Shown: in pieces, positions 37,631 to 47,078 of the stretch
Layout: every line of letters begins with the position of its first letter
How positions within the stretch are numbered: the stretch's first letter is position 1
NCBI GenBank assembly: GCA_000434735.1
Contig: FR881229.1
Coordinates: 11,597 to 75,596, forward strand
Direction of reading: 5' to 3'
Origin: Bacteroides sp. CAG:530
GTDB lineage: Bacteria > Bacteroidota > Bacteroidia > Bacteroidales > Bacteroidaceae
Length of the DNA stretch: 64,000 nucleotides
Translations under genes and position numbers: made by a program
Notes under the pieces: model-generated
Told to the model about the DNA's origin: nothing
What the model saw: the letters and a program-made list of their open reading frames with translations, nothing else
Databases searched by the model: none

Positions 37631-38983
37631 ATGAGTGACATGAACAATTTCCAAGTAGGTATAATCGGAGGAGGTCCCGCCGGATATACCGCTGCCGAAG
37701 CTGCCGCAAAAGCCGGCCTCAGCGTAATCTTATTCGAAAAAGACAATTTAGGAGGAGTATGCCTTAACGAAGGATGTATCCCAACCAAGACATTGCTCTA
37801 CTCTGCCAAGGTGAAAGATATGGCTTGCTCTGCGACAAAATATGGCGTAGAATGTGCAGGCGCATCTGCCGACATGAAAAAGATAATGTCTCGCAAATCT
37901 AAAATAATCCGTAAGCTGGTACTTGGAATAAAGGCCCGCCTCACAGCCCACAATGTACAGATATGCAGCGGAAGCGCATATATTATAGATAAGGAAAACG
38001 TGCGTTGCAACGACACAGAATATCATGTAGACCATCTGATTTTATGCACCGGAAGCCAGACAGCCATACCGCCTATCAAAGGTTTGGCAGAAACAAACTA
38101 CTGGACACACAAGGAAGCTCTCGACTGCAAAGAACTGCCACAAAGCATCGCTATTATTGGCGGTGGTGTAATAGGTATGGAGTTCGCATCGTTCTTCATC
38201 AGCATGGGAACAAAAGTCACCGTCATAGAGATGGCTGATGAAATACTGCCTGGAATAGACCGTGAAATCTCATCATTACTCCGAAAGGAATACGAAAAGA
38301 AAGGCATTCAGTTCTTATTGGGCAGACAAGTAGATTCTGTAACCCAAACAGAAGATGGATTCCATGTACTATACCATAATGAAGAAGAACAGACCTCTAT
38401 TCTTACAGAACAAGTAATGGTATGTGCCGGACGCCGACCTACAACCGAAGGTTTCGGACTTGAGAACTTGAATCTGGCAACAGGCGAAAAGCGCCGTATT
38501 ACGGTAGATCAGTATATGCAATCATCTGTACCGGGAGTGTATGTATGCGGCGACTTAAACGGAACGTCAATGTTGGCACACACAGCAGTGAAAGAAGCAG
38601 AAATAGCCGTTGCCCATATAGCAGGCAAAAACGAAGCAATGTGCTACAATGCAGTTCCTGGTGTAGTCTATACCAATCCGGAAGTTGCGTCTGTAGGTAT
38701 GACTGAAGAGAGACTGCAAGCTGAGAATATTCCATATAAAGTTATGCAACTGCCGCTTTCTTACTCAGGCCGTTTCTTAGCCGAAAACGAAGGATACATC
38801 GGAACCATAAAGGTACTTACCGACCCAGAAGGCGTTATTTTAGGAGTTCACATGATAGGAAATCCGGCATCAGAGCTTATTATAATAGGAGGCATGATGA
38901 TAGCCGACCGTAAGAAAGTGGAAGACTTCAAAAAATACATTTTCCCGCATCCTACAGTAAGTGAAATATTCCACGAGCTATAA
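37631..38983 (+). CDS. lpdA: Dihydrolipoyl dehydrogenase
   Basis: A 450-residue flavoprotein disulfide reductase, the E3 part of 2-oxoacid dehydrogenase or glycine-cleavage complexes, which reoxidises dihydrolipoyl groups with NAD+. Visible marks are the FAD-binding GIIGGGPAGYTAA (about 10-22), the redox cysteines C44 and C49 in GGVCLNEGCIPTKTLL, the NAD-binding IAIIGGGVIGMEFAS (about 173-187), the GVYVCGDLNG FAD site and the C-terminal HP motif in FPHPTVSEIF. No E1 or E2 gene is in the window. An alternative Met lies three codons in. Confidence 0.92.
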   Translation: MSDMNNFQVGIIGGGPAGYTAAEAAAKAGLSVILFEKDNLGGVCLNEGCIPTKTLLYSAKVKDMACSATKYGVECAGASADMKKIMSRKSKIIRKLVLGIKARLTAHNVQICSGSAYIIDKENVRCNDTEYHVDHLILCTGSQTAIPPIKGLAETNYWTHKEALDCKELPQSIAIIGGGVIGMEFASFFISMGTKVTVIEMADEILPGIDREISSLLRKEYEKKGIQFLLGRQVDSVTQTEDGFHVLYHNEEEQTSILTEQVMVCAGRRPTTEGFGLENLNLATGEKRRITVDQYMQSSVPGVYVCGDLNGTSMLAHTAVKEAEIAVAHIAGKNEAMCYNAVPGVVYTNPEVASVGMTEERLQAENIPYKVMQLPLSYSGRFLAENEGYIGTIKVLTDPEGVILGVHMIGNPASELIIIGGMMIADRKKVEDFKKYIFPHPTVSEIFHEL

Positions 38984-39083
38984 ATAAAGGGTCTCTGTAT
39001 TATTTTATACATTTTCGATACGATTTTCACGTCACCGTTTACAAGAAAGTGTATAATTTCGCCATAACGAAAAAATCGATGCG

Positions 39084-40487
39084 ATGAAACGAACCTGTTT
39101 ATTATCACTCTGCCTGTTTTTGGCTATAATAATTAAAGCACAACCGCTTGCAGAGCACTTGGAACACCTTGTTAACCATACTGATTTCCTTGAGAATTCG
39201 GAAGTCGGCATTTCGGTTTATAATCTTACCCAGAAGAAACAGATATACGCCTACCAAGATACGAAATTGTATCGACCGGCATCGATAGAGAAAATCATTA
39301 CATCGGTAACCGCCCTTCATGATCTGGGCACAGAGTACCGATTCCGTACACAACTATCGTATACGGGAACAATAACTCCCGATGGCGTTCTGAAAGGCGA
39401 TTTATACGTAAACGGAGGATTCGACCCTGAATTCATGGAAGAAGATATGGAAAAGCTGGCCGCTGCCGTCTACAATGCCGGAATACGTGCGATAGACGGT
39501 AGCGTAACAGCCGACGTATCAATGACCGACTCGGTGCACTGGGGTACCGGCTGGGCTTGGGACGACACGCCCGAAGCTTTCCAACCCTATCTGTCGCCCC
39601 TGATGCTTAACAGAGGATGCGTAAACATAACGGTTACTCCCGAACAGAATGGCTATGCGCCTAAAGTCAAGATCATTCCGGAATCGGATTATTATAGCAT
39701 AGACAACAAGGCCGTAAGTCATTCGCCATCGGCAGGACGACTTAAAATTACGCGTGACTGGATTAGCAACGGAAATACCTTCCGCATAAGCGGCAATGCC
39801 ACAAAAGCTTGTACCGAAACCTTGAATGTATACTCATCCAAAGATTTCTTTCTGCAAACATTTTGCTACAAACTACAAAAACAAGGCATCCAGATAAATT
39901 CCAAACGGTTCGGAGTATGTCCGGAAGAAGCAGAAGCTATAGCGCTGACAGAAATATCGCACAACTTAGATTCGGTATTACACCGTGCGCTAAAGAAAAG
40001 CGACAATCTGAACGCTGAAGCCATGTTTTACGCCTTAGGAGCAGAAAAGGCAAAAAAGAAAGGCATAGGATTTCAAGACGCTCAAAAAGCCATCTATCAT
40101 TTCATGAAATGGCAATTGGAGAGAGCGCCTCATCACTATAAGATAGTAGACGGCAGCGGAGTATCAATGTATAATTATATTTCGCCAAGTCTGATGATGG
40201 CCTACTTGAAATACGCCTATCACCATACAGAGATATACAAACCCTTCTACGATGCGCTACCGATAGCCGGAAAAGACGGCACCTTACAGTATCGCATGAA
40301 AAAAGGAAAGGCGTTCAATAACGTACACGCCAAGACAGGCACAGTAACAGGCGTCAGTTCATTGGCTGGATATGTAAAAAATAGTGCTGGCGACATGATA
40401 GCGTTCGTTATCATTAACCAAAACATATTAAATGGCAAAGATGCCCGTAATTTCCAAGATAAGATTTGCGAATTATTGGCTCAATAA
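39084..40487 (+). CDS. dacB: D-alanyl-D-alanine carboxypeptidase/endopeptidase (PBP4, DacB family)
   Basis: A 467-residue periplasmic penicillin-binding protein of the PBP4 type, which trims or cleaves peptidoglycan cross-links. The signal peptide is about 1-19. The three active-site motifs are present: SxxK as S67-I-E-K70 (RPASIEKIITSV), SxN as SDN in KKSDNLNAEAM (near 303), and KTG in HAKTGTVTGVSS (near 415). The insertion between SxxK and SxN is as large as usual for this family. It stands alone; the next gene has its own strong promoter beginning inside the 3' end of this gene. Confidence 0.93.
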   Translation: MKRTCLLSLCLFLAIIIKAQPLAEHLEHLVNHTDFLENSEVGISVYNLTQKKQIYAYQDTKLYRPASIEKIITSVTALHDLGTEYRFRTQLSYTGTITPDGVLKGDLYVNGGFDPEFMEEDMEKLAAAVYNAGIRAIDGSVTADVSMTDSVHWGTGWAWDDTPEAFQPYLSPLMLNRGCVNITVTPEQNGYAPKVKIIPESDYYSIDNKAVSHSPSAGRLKITRDWISNGNTFRISGNATKACTETLNVYSSKDFFLQTFCYKLQKQGIQINSKRFGVCPEEAEAIALTEISHNLDSVLHRALKKSDNLNAEAMFYALGAEKAKKKGIGFQDAQKAIYHFMKWQLERAPHHYKIVDGSGVSMYNYISPSLMMAYLKYAYHHTEIYKPFYDALPIAGKDGTLQYRMKKGKAFNNVHAKTGTVTGVSSLAGYVKNSAGDMIAFVIINQNILNGKDARNFQDKICELLAQ

Positions 40488-40508
40488 AGAAAGAAAATCG
40501 TATATTTG
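40477..40508 (+). promoter_or_regulatory. Strong promoter of the SDR dehydrogenase
   Basis: TTGG at 40477-40480 and TATATTTG at 40501-40508 with 20 bp between match the Bacteroides -33/-7 arrangement. The leader to the ATG at 40594 is about 80 nt and contains a short inverted segment (GTGTGCGCTAACGCAACG). Confidence 0.6.
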
Positions 40509-40593
40509 TAGAATTAAAGGATGTGTGCGCTAACGCAACGCCTTATTTAAAAGAAACATTTTAGTTACTAACAATATAAACAACAAAAAATTT

Positions 40594-41388
40594 ATGGTTA
40601 ACTTTTCACTTGAAGGTAAGATCGCATTGATTACAGGTGCATCTTACGGTATCGGTTTCGCTATTGCTACTTCTTTCGCAAAAGCAGGCGCAACAATCGT
40701 TTTCAACGATATCAAACAGGAATTGGTAGACAAAGGTATAGCTGCTTATAAAGAATTAGGTATCGAAGCTCACGGTTACGTATGCGACGTTACAAACGAA
40801 GAAGCTGTTGCTGCTCTTGTAGCACAAGTTGAAAAAGAAGTTGGCGTTATCGATATCTTGGTTAACAACGCTGGTATCATCAAACGTATCCCTATGTGTG
40901 AAATGACAGCTGCTGAATGGCGTCAGGTTATCGACGTTGACTTGAACGCTCCGTTCATCGTTTCTAAGGCAGTTATCCCTGGAATGATCAAGAAGGGTCA
41001 CGGTAAGATTATCAATATCTGCTCTATGATGAGTGAATTGGGTCGTGAAACAGTATCTGCATACGCTGCTGCTAAGGGTGGTTTGAAGATGCTTACTCGC
41101 AACATCTGCTCTGAATACGGTGAATTCAACATCCAGTGTAACGGTATCGGCCCGGGTTACATCGCTACTCCGCAGACTGCACCGCTTCGCGAACGTCAGG
41201 CAGACGGTTCTCGTCATCCGTTCGATGCATTTATCGTAGCTAAAACTCCTGCTGCTCGCTGGGGAACTCCTGAAGACTTGATGGGCCCTGCTGTATTCTT
41301 GGCTTCAGACGCATCCAACTTCGTAAACGGACACGTACTGTACGTTGATGGTGGTATCTTGGCTTACATCGGAAAACAGCCTAAATAA
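40594..41388 (+). CDS. Gluconate 5-dehydrogenase-like short-chain dehydrogenase/reductase
   Basis: A 264-residue NAD(P)-dependent SDR. The cofactor motif is TGASYGIG (about 15-22), the NNAG motif is LVNNAGII (about 89-96), and the catalytic Tyr-Lys pair is in SAYAAAKGG (about 155-163) with the serine in ICSMMSELG. The fold and length fit gluconate 5-dehydrogenase or 2-dehydro-3-deoxy-gluconate 5-dehydrogenase (KduD-like), enzymes that interconvert keto-gluconates in uronic-acid breakdown. Codon use is strikingly different from its neighbours (GGT, CGT, AAC, ATC and GTT dominate), the pattern of a very highly expressed gene. It has its own promoter and terminator. Substrate remains inferred. 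Confidence 0.85.
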   Translation: MVNFSLEGKIALITGASYGIGFAIATSFAKAGATIVFNDIKQELVDKGIAAYKELGIEAHGYVCDVTNEEAVAALVAQVEKEVGVIDILVNNAGIIKRIPMCEMTAAEWRQVIDVDLNAPFIVSKAVIPGMIKKGHGKIINICSMMSELGRETVSAYAAAKGGLKMLTRNICSEYGEFNIQCNGIGPGYIATPQTAPLRERQADGSRHPFDAFIVAKTPAARWGTPEDLMGPAVFLASDASNFVNGHVLYVDGGILAYIGKQPK

Positions 41389-41414
41389 TAATTAGGTTAG
41401 CCAATAATAAAAAC

Positions 41415-41459
41415 AAGAGGCTATGTCGAAATCAAATCACGGCATAGCCTCTTTTGTTT
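41415..41459. terminator. Bidirectional terminator
   Basis: AAGAGGCTATG (41415-41425) pairs perfectly with CATAGCCTCTT (41443-41453); A-rich and T-rich flanks on both sides suit termination of both convergent genes. Confidence 0.85.
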
Positions 41460-42071
41460 TTAGTCGAATACTTTAAAGGTATATCCTTGAGCCAAAAGCC
41501 ACTCAATGGCACGTGGCAACGCGTATTTCATACGTGGCTCGGACTTTAATGAATCGTGAAACGTAATTATAGAGCCGTTTCGTACGTACTTCTTTACTTT
41601 GGCGAGCACTTGCGGACCTGTGAGCCGTTTACTATAATCACGTGTCACCAAATCCCACATGATAATACGGTATTTACTTCTTAGCACATGATATTGCATC
41701 CAACGCATATGTCCGTGAGGCGGACGAAATAAGTCGGTATGCAGATATTCATTAGCCTTATCAGTATTAGCCAGATAATTCTTACTCAAGTACTCAAATC
41801 CACGGATATGATTGAACGTATGATTGCCGATGCGATGTCCACGCTCTACTACCATACGAAATTCTTCGGGATGCTTACGAACATTATCGCCCACCATGAA
41901 GAAAGTGGCTTTTATTCCGTATTTATCAAGCAAATCGAGTACCCAAGGAGTGATTTCAGGTATCGGGCCATCATCAAAAGTAAGATAGACCGATTTTTCG
42001 TTTTTATTCATCCGCCAGCAAGCTCTGGGATAAAGCCATCTAAGTACCAATGGGGGTTGTTCTATTAGCAT
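41460..42071 (-). CDS. Polysaccharide deacetylase (NodB-fold) family protein
   Basis: A 203-residue carbohydrate esterase 4-type protein. Metal and catalytic motifs are TFDDGP (D33, D34) and the His pair in RIGNHTFNH, with FRPPHGH near 116 as the third motif and ITFHDS near the end. No signal peptide is obvious, although the N-terminus is moderately hydrophobic. Such enzymes remove N-acetyl groups from peptidoglycan or other amino-sugar glycans. It follows the giant DUF2723 gene with a 101-bp gap holding a hairpin. Confidence 0.85.
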   Translation of the reverse strand: MLIEQPPLVLRWLYPRACWRMNKNEKSVYLTFDDGPIPEITPWVLDLLDKYGIKATFFMVGDNVRKHPEEFRMVVERGHRIGNHTFNHIRGFEYLSKNYLANTDKANEYLHTDLFRPPHGHMRWMQYHVLRSKYRIIMWDLVTRDYSKRLTGPQVLAKVKKYVRNGSIITFHDSLKSEPRMKYALPRAIEWLLAQGYTFKVFD

Positions 42072-42120
42072 GATTCAGGTAAATTGTGAGAAAGTGTTTT
42101 CCTATTCTGTTTTAAACGAA

Positions 42121-42156
42121 CATGGACCAGTACCAATAATCTGATACCAGTCCATG
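42121..42156 (-). terminator. Hairpin after the DUF2723 gene
   Basis: CATGGAC (42121-42127) and GTCCATG (42150-42156) form a 7-bp stem with further partial pairing inside. It lies about 16 bp past the stop at 42173. The T-tract is weak, so termination may be incomplete. Confidence 0.45.
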
Positions 42157-42172
42157 ACTTGATTTATAGAAT

Positions 42173-45100
42173 TTATTTTTTCTTATTAACGCCTACACGA
42201 GCTTCGAGCAACTTATACAGCTGTTCAAACTTCTGTGCATAATGCGTAGCGATAGGTAATTCTTCGCCTGTCTTCGGATCCTTAATAGCTGCAAGCGCAT
42301 TGCATACATCGTCCAAAATGTAGAACTGACGCATACACTCTTCAGTAGAGCTTGAGAAATAAGAATCGCCTAAGCTCATATACCAAGTAATGTACTCTAA
42401 AGAGTTATTAGCCAATTGGTCTAAGATTTCGGCTGCCTTCATAGGCTGTCCCAGCAATCGATAGTCTTCGGCCATCTCTTTTGAGCCGCCAAACAGATAA
42501 TCGTGACGCACTGTAGATGCTGGGATTACCTTCTGGCAGTAGTCGAGTGCTTTTAATGCCTTATCGTTTTTACCTTCTTTGATAAGTTGGCTTGCCAACT
42601 GCACGAACAGACGACGATGAGTATCGCACATACGGTGTACTGTCTCGTCAAGATAGACATCAGGATTATCTATTCCACCGAACTTGAACTTGTTCATCAA
42701 GTTATCGTACATCTTTTCAGAGTCGATACGACGACCTAACGCAGTGTTATTGAACGGAGTGATTCGATATGCCAAACCTTCCTGAAGGAAGTTGTTGGTA
42801 AGATTCATGTGATTATCCGAACCTACTGTTATAGCCATATAGAGCGGACGCTCCCAGTTAGCGTTAGCCAACATTTCAAGTATCATCAATTCGCTCTTAT
42901 ACAACATACGCTTTCCTTTCAGCGAGATATGCATATAGTCGGGAATAGAATCAGGAGTCAACATGCCCGAACGCTTGATAGCTTCCTTATCCAGTTTCAT
43001 AACAATACTGTCGGTAGGAATCATCTGCAAGCCCGAATCTTTCGAGTTGCGAACCCAATACTTCAGAATATTCTTCAGCTCGTACGGATTGTCTCCGAAT
43101 TCTTTCTTGGCGTTTTCTGGGTCTTGCTGGTAATACTTAACTATGGTAGACATAGCATCAGGACGTATAGCTACAGCTTCGTTATGCCCTTGTACATAAT
43201 CGATACGGTTCCAGTTGATAGGCACCGACGGTGAATCGTAAGCAGGACGACGCATCTGATCGATATACCAATCGGTCTGCAAATAACTCAGGTTACATAC
43301 ACGTACATCAGTACGGAAGTTTTCTGTTTCCTGATTATACCACAATGGGAATGTATCGTTATCGCCATTAGTAAAGATGATAGGAGCCCCTTTTTCCTGC
43401 AACGAATTCAGATAATTCTGTCCGAAGTCACGGCAAGTATAACGTCCGCTGCGGTCGTGGTCATCCCAAGTCTGGCTAACCATCTGTATAGGAACTAACA
43501 GACATGCTACACTGGCGATTACGGCAGCAGGAGTTTCTTTCTTCATCTTCTTGGCAAGCCATTCAGAGATAGCCGCTACGCCTAATCCAATCCAGATAGC
43601 GAATGCATAGAACGAGCCGGCGTATGCATAGTCGCGCTCACGCGGCTGACCCGGAGTCTGATTAAGGTAAAGCACAATAGCCAATCCGGTCATGAAGAAC
43701 AAGAAGAATACAATCCAGAATTGCTGAATACCTTTATCGCCCTTATAAGCCTGCCAGAATAATCCGATAAGACCCAAGATAAGCGGCAAACAGTAGAATA
43801 CGTTATGTCCCTTATTATTTTTCAGATCGCTCGGCAAGAAAGTCTGGTCGCCCACCAGGAAGTTGTCGATAAACGGTATACCCGTAATCCAGTTACCATG
43901 TTCTATCTCTCCCTGACTTTGAAGATCATTCTGACGTCCGGCAAAGTTCCACATAAAGTATCTCCAGTACATGAAGTTCACCTGATAGATGAAGAAGAAC
44001 TTGATGTTTTCCCACTGGGTAGGCATCTTCACCATAACCATTTCGCCACACTGATTGAAAGGTACGGTCTTACCTTCTATGCCGCCCAGCCAGTCTTCGT
44101 AAGCTTTGGCATGCGCATCGCTATACATACGTGGGAACAGCATATTCTGAGCATACTTATATTCGGTCTTGTTACGTACCTTTTCGTAGCTGTCTTTTTC
44201 TGCAGGATTCTCTTTTTCCTTACGCTGATAAACAGGCGCTCCTTCTCTCACGTCGTACATACAGCCTCCGTCGACTTCTTTCAAAGCCACTTTTGAAGAA
44301 TAAGCCTGTCCGTAGAACAACGGACGAGTACCGTATTGCTCACGATTCAAGTATTCGCCCAACGTAAATATATCTTCAGGCGAGTTCTGGTCCATCGGAG
44401 TATTGGCTGCCGAACGTATCACAATGACAGCGTACGAAGAATATCCCACTACTATCATCATCATACAGAGCAGCGAGGTGTTAAGCGTACGTGCAGACAC
44501 ACGCCATTTTGCAGGCAAATCTATAAACAGATATGCCGCCAAAGCCGCCAACACAACAATACCAACCAATACGCTTGTCCATCCATAGCTATAGAAAGGA
44601 ATACCCAGCAACGCTACGGTAAGCAAGAAAGAGATATTCATCAACTTATTGCTGCGTACGGTATAACTTTCGTACACACCCCAAATAAGGCTGGCTGCCA
44701 ATATAATGATATAAAATACCAATCCGGTATTAAACGGACAACCTAATGTATTGACAAACAACAATTCAAACCATCCGCCTACTTTTACGATACCTGGCAC
44801 GATGCCGTAAAGCACTACAGCTACCAGCACCATAGAACCAGCCAACGCTATCAAACTGCCTTTTAAATCGGCATTGGGGTTTTTCTTATAATAATATACA
44901 AGTACGATGGCAGGAATACACAGCAAATTAAGCAGATGCACACCGATAGAAAGACCGGTAAGATAGGCTATCAAGATAAGCCAACGGTCGCTATGCGCCT
45001 CGTTGGCACGGTTCTCCCATTTCAGTATCAGCCAGAACACAACTGCTGTGAAAAGACTGGAGTAAGCATATACCTCGCCCTCTACAGCACTGAACCAGAA

Positions 45101-45508
45101 TGTATCACTCCAGGTATAGGCCAACGCGCCTACTACGCCCGAACCAATAATGGTTATCAGCTTACCGAGAGTCATCTTGTCATCATCGGGGCAAACCAAC
45201 TTCTTGGCCAGGCACGTCACACTCCAGAACAAGAACATGATGCAGGCCGCACTCATCAGCGCGCTCATCGTGTTCACCATACGGGCTACCTGCGACGGAT
45301 CGCTCACAAACTGGCTGAACAAATTGGCTGTCAGCATAAAAAATGGTGCGCCGGGCGGATGTCCGACCTCCAACTTATACCCTGTAGTAATAAACTCGGG
45401 ACAATCCCAAAAACTGGCAGTAGGTTCTATGGTAGAGCAATAAGTAAATGCCGCTACCAAGAACGTCAACCAGCCCACCAGATTGTTAATCTTGTTGTAC
45501 TGTTTCAT
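42173..45508 (-). CDS. DUF2723 multi-pass membrane protein (predicted GT-C glycosyltransferase)
   Basis: An 1111-residue protein. The N-terminal half has about 10-12 membrane helices, starting with NNLVGWLTFLVAAFTYC, and the short acidic segment YCSTIEPTASFWDCPEF typical of the DUF2723 family; GHPPGAPFF follows. The C-terminal third (about 760-1111) is soluble, and the end looks like helical repeats (AMKALDYCQKVIP-like, EILDQLANNS). The family belongs to the GT-C fold and is related to eukaryotic TMEM260, an O-mannosyltransferase, so a role in the mannose-initiated general O-glycosylation of periplasmic proteins is a reasonable inference, not shown. A -7 box at 45553 precedes it. Confidence 0.8.
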   Translation of the reverse strand: MKQYNKINNLVGWLTFLVAAFTYCSTIEPTASFWDCPEFITTGYKLEVGHPPGAPFFMLTANLFSQFVSDPSQVARMVNTMSALMSAACIMFLFWSVTCLAKKLVCPDDDKMTLGKLITIIGSGVVGALAYTWSDTFWFSAVEGEVYAYSSLFTAVVFWLILKWENRANEAHSDRWLILIAYLTGLSIGVHLLNLLCIPAIVLVYYYKKNPNADLKGSLIALAGSMVLVAVVLYGIVPGIVKVGGWFELLFVNTLGCPFNTGLVFYIIILAASLIWGVYESYTVRSNKLMNISFLLTVALLGIPFYSYGWTSVLVGIVVLAALAAYLFIDLPAKWRVSARTLNTSLLCMMMIVVGYSSYAVIVIRSAANTPMDQNSPEDIFTLGEYLNREQYGTRPLFYGQAYSSKVALKEVDGGCMYDVREGAPVYQRKEKENPAEKDSYEKVRNKTEYKYAQNMLFPRMYSDAHAKAYEDWLGGIEGKTVPFNQCGEMVMVKMPTQWENIKFFFIYQVNFMYWRYFMWNFAGRQNDLQSQGEIEHGNWITGIPFIDNFLVGDQTFLPSDLKNNKGHNVFYCLPLILGLIGLFWQAYKGDKGIQQFWIVFFLFFMTGLAIVLYLNQTPGQPRERDYAYAGSFYAFAIWIGLGVAAISEWLAKKMKKETPAAVIASVACLLVPIQMVSQTWDDHDRSGRYTCRDFGQNYLNSLQEKGAPIIFTNGDNDTFPLWYNQETENFRTDVRVCNLSYLQTDWYIDQMRRPAYDSPSVPINWNRIDYVQGHNEAVAIRPDAMSTIVKYYQQDPENAKKEFGDNPYELKNILKYWVRNSKDSGLQMIPTDSIVMKLDKEAIKRSGMLTPDSIPDYMHISLKGKRMLYKSELMILEMLANANWERPLYMAITVGSDNHMNLTNNFLQEGLAYRITPFNNTALGRRIDSEKMYDNLMNKFKFGGIDNPDVYLDETVHRMCDTHRRLFVQLASQLIKEGKNDKALKALDYCQKVIPASTVRHDYLFGGSKEMAEDYRLLGQPMKAAEILDQLANNSLEYITWYMSLGDSYFSSSTEECMRQFYILDDVCNALAAIKDPKTGEELPIATHYAQKFEQLYKLLEARVGVNKKK

Positions 45509-45552
45509 TTGTTAACTATTTATTCTTCGTTAAATTCAGAGTAAGAATGTGG

Positions 45553-45560
45553 CAAAGATA
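45553..45560 (-). promoter_or_regulatory. -7 box of the DUF2723 gene
   Basis: The minus strand reads TATCTTTG, an exact match, 44 bp before the ATG at 45508. Nothing else recognisable lies between here and the box at 45779. Confidence 0.5.
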
Positions 45561-45778
45561 GTGAATTTCAGCAAGAGAGAGTGTACGTTAAGAGTTTTTT
45601 GTATTTCAGCGCCTCTACTTCTGCTAGTTATAAAAGCTCATTATCTATTCGGTTCGGAAAAGAATCTTTTACCACACCAAGAACGTAAAATTCAATCATC
45701 CCATGTAAACCCGATAAAAAACAATAGCTAAATGATTTAATAAGGCTGTATTGTATTGTCAATAAAACAATTTATCAC

Positions 45779-45786
45779 TATTTTTG
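45779..45786 (+). promoter_or_regulatory. -7 box of the AAA ATPase gene
   Basis: TATTTTTG matches the consensus and ends 24 bp before the ATG at 45811. It overlaps the TTG that a longer reading of the gene would need, which supports the ATG start. Confidence 0.55.
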
Positions 45787-45810
45787 TTCCATAAACAAAA
45801 CAATAATGGT

Positions 45811-47076
45811 ATGGATAAAGAAATACTTAAATCAGTTTTGGTTGACTATCAACTTGAAATACTGCGACATGAGGTATTGCCACGCAATTTTCGATTCGAA
45901 GAATTTGGGAATTATGTATTTGTTGGGATTCGACGTGCCGGAAAATCGTATATTCTTTACCAACGCATTCAACAACTGCTCAATTCTGGGATAGGTTGGG
46001 ATGAAATCCTTTATATCAATTTCGAAGACGAACGCTTAGGAAACATAACAGCACAAGATCTAAATCTTCTTTTAGAAATACACATGGAAATGTACGGCAA
46101 ACGCCCTATCCTGTTTTTGGATGAAATCCAGAATATTGATGGATGGGAGAAGTTTGCCAGACGACTCGCAGACTCAAAATATCGAGTATATATCACAGGA
46201 AGCAACGCAAAAATGCTCAGCAAAGAAATACAAAGCACATTGGGTGGCAGATACATTCCTGTAGATATATATCCTTATTCATTCAATGAATTTCTAGCGG
46301 CTAAAAATATTAAGTTACTTCCAACAACTCTTTATGGCACCGAAACAAAAGCTGAGGTTATAAGATTTTTCAATGATTACTTTCGTTTTGGCGGTTTTCC
46401 AGAAGGTGCAGCACTTTCTTCAAAGAGAGATTACTTATCAAGTCTGTATCAGAAGATATATTTAGGCGACATAGCAGCACGCCATGCCATAGAAAACACT
46501 TTCGCCATGAAGATTATGTTCAAAAAAATAGCTGAAAGCATTATGCAACCCTTATCCTTCAGCCGCTTAACAAACATCATCACAGCTACGGGAATAAAAG
46601 TCGGAAAGAATACTATTATCAACTATCTAGAATATGCCAAAGAAGCATGGCTAATCAATCAGGTTCCAAATATTGTAGGCAAATTAGTAGATAAAGAAAC
46701 AAATCCGAAATACTATTTTACAGATAATGGCATACTAAACTTGTTTCTTATCAACAACTATGCCCCACTGCTTGAAAATTTGGTAGCAATAAGCCTACTA
46801 AGAAAATATGGCAGAGAAGATGCTGTTTTCTTCTACAACCAAGGAGTAGAAGTAGACTTCTATATTCCAGAATGTGAAACAGCCATTCAAGTAAGTTATA
46901 CAATATCAGAACAAGATACATTAGAACGAGAAGCGAAAGCTCTAGTTAAGCTGTCGTCTTTCATGCCATGTAATCGCTTACTAATCATCACAAAAGATGA
47001 AGAAAAGACGATAAACATCGACGGAAAAGAAATAAAAGTCACCCCTATCTGGAAATGGCTTCTAAACGAATTGTAA
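45811..47076 (+). CDS. AAA-family ATPase with DUF4143 domain
   Basis: A 421-residue protein: an AAA_14 ATPase domain with P-loop GIRRAGKS (39-46) and Walker B ILFLDEIQNID (near 100), followed by a DUF4143 C-terminal part (about 190-400). The PD-(D/E)xK-like site of DUF4143 reads EVDFYI...AIQVSY, so the usual E-x-K is replaced by Q-V-S and nuclease activity is doubtful; this variant is common in Bacteroidetes. Function is unknown. It is clearly more AT-rich than its left neighbours and ends 2 bp from the convergent ABC ATPase gene, as if recently inserted. Confidence 0.85.
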   Translation: MDKEILKSVLVDYQLEILRHEVLPRNFRFEEFGNYVFVGIRRAGKSYILYQRIQQLLNSGIGWDEILYINFEDERLGNITAQDLNLLLEIHMEMYGKRPILFLDEIQNIDGWEKFARRLADSKYRVYITGSNAKMLSKEIQSTLGGRYIPVDIYPYSFNEFLAAKNIKLLPTTLYGTETKAEVIRFFNDYFRFGGFPEGAALSSKRDYLSSLYQKIYLGDIAARHAIENTFAMKIMFKKIAESIMQPLSFSRLTNIITATGIKVGKNTIINYLEYAKEAWLINQVPNIVGKLVDKETNPKYYFTDNGILNLFLINNYAPLLENLVAISLLRKYGREDAVFFYNQGVEVDFYIPECETAIQVSYTISEQDTLEREAKALVKLSSFMPCNRLLIITKDEEKTINIDGKEIKVTPIWKWLLNEL

Positions 47077-47078
47077 TT

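Noticed and set aside
45549..45731. 60-codon open frame between the DUF2723 and AAA genes
   Set aside because: Its 5' end lies in the promoter of the divergent DUF2723 gene; no ribosome site, and the sequence shows no conserved look.
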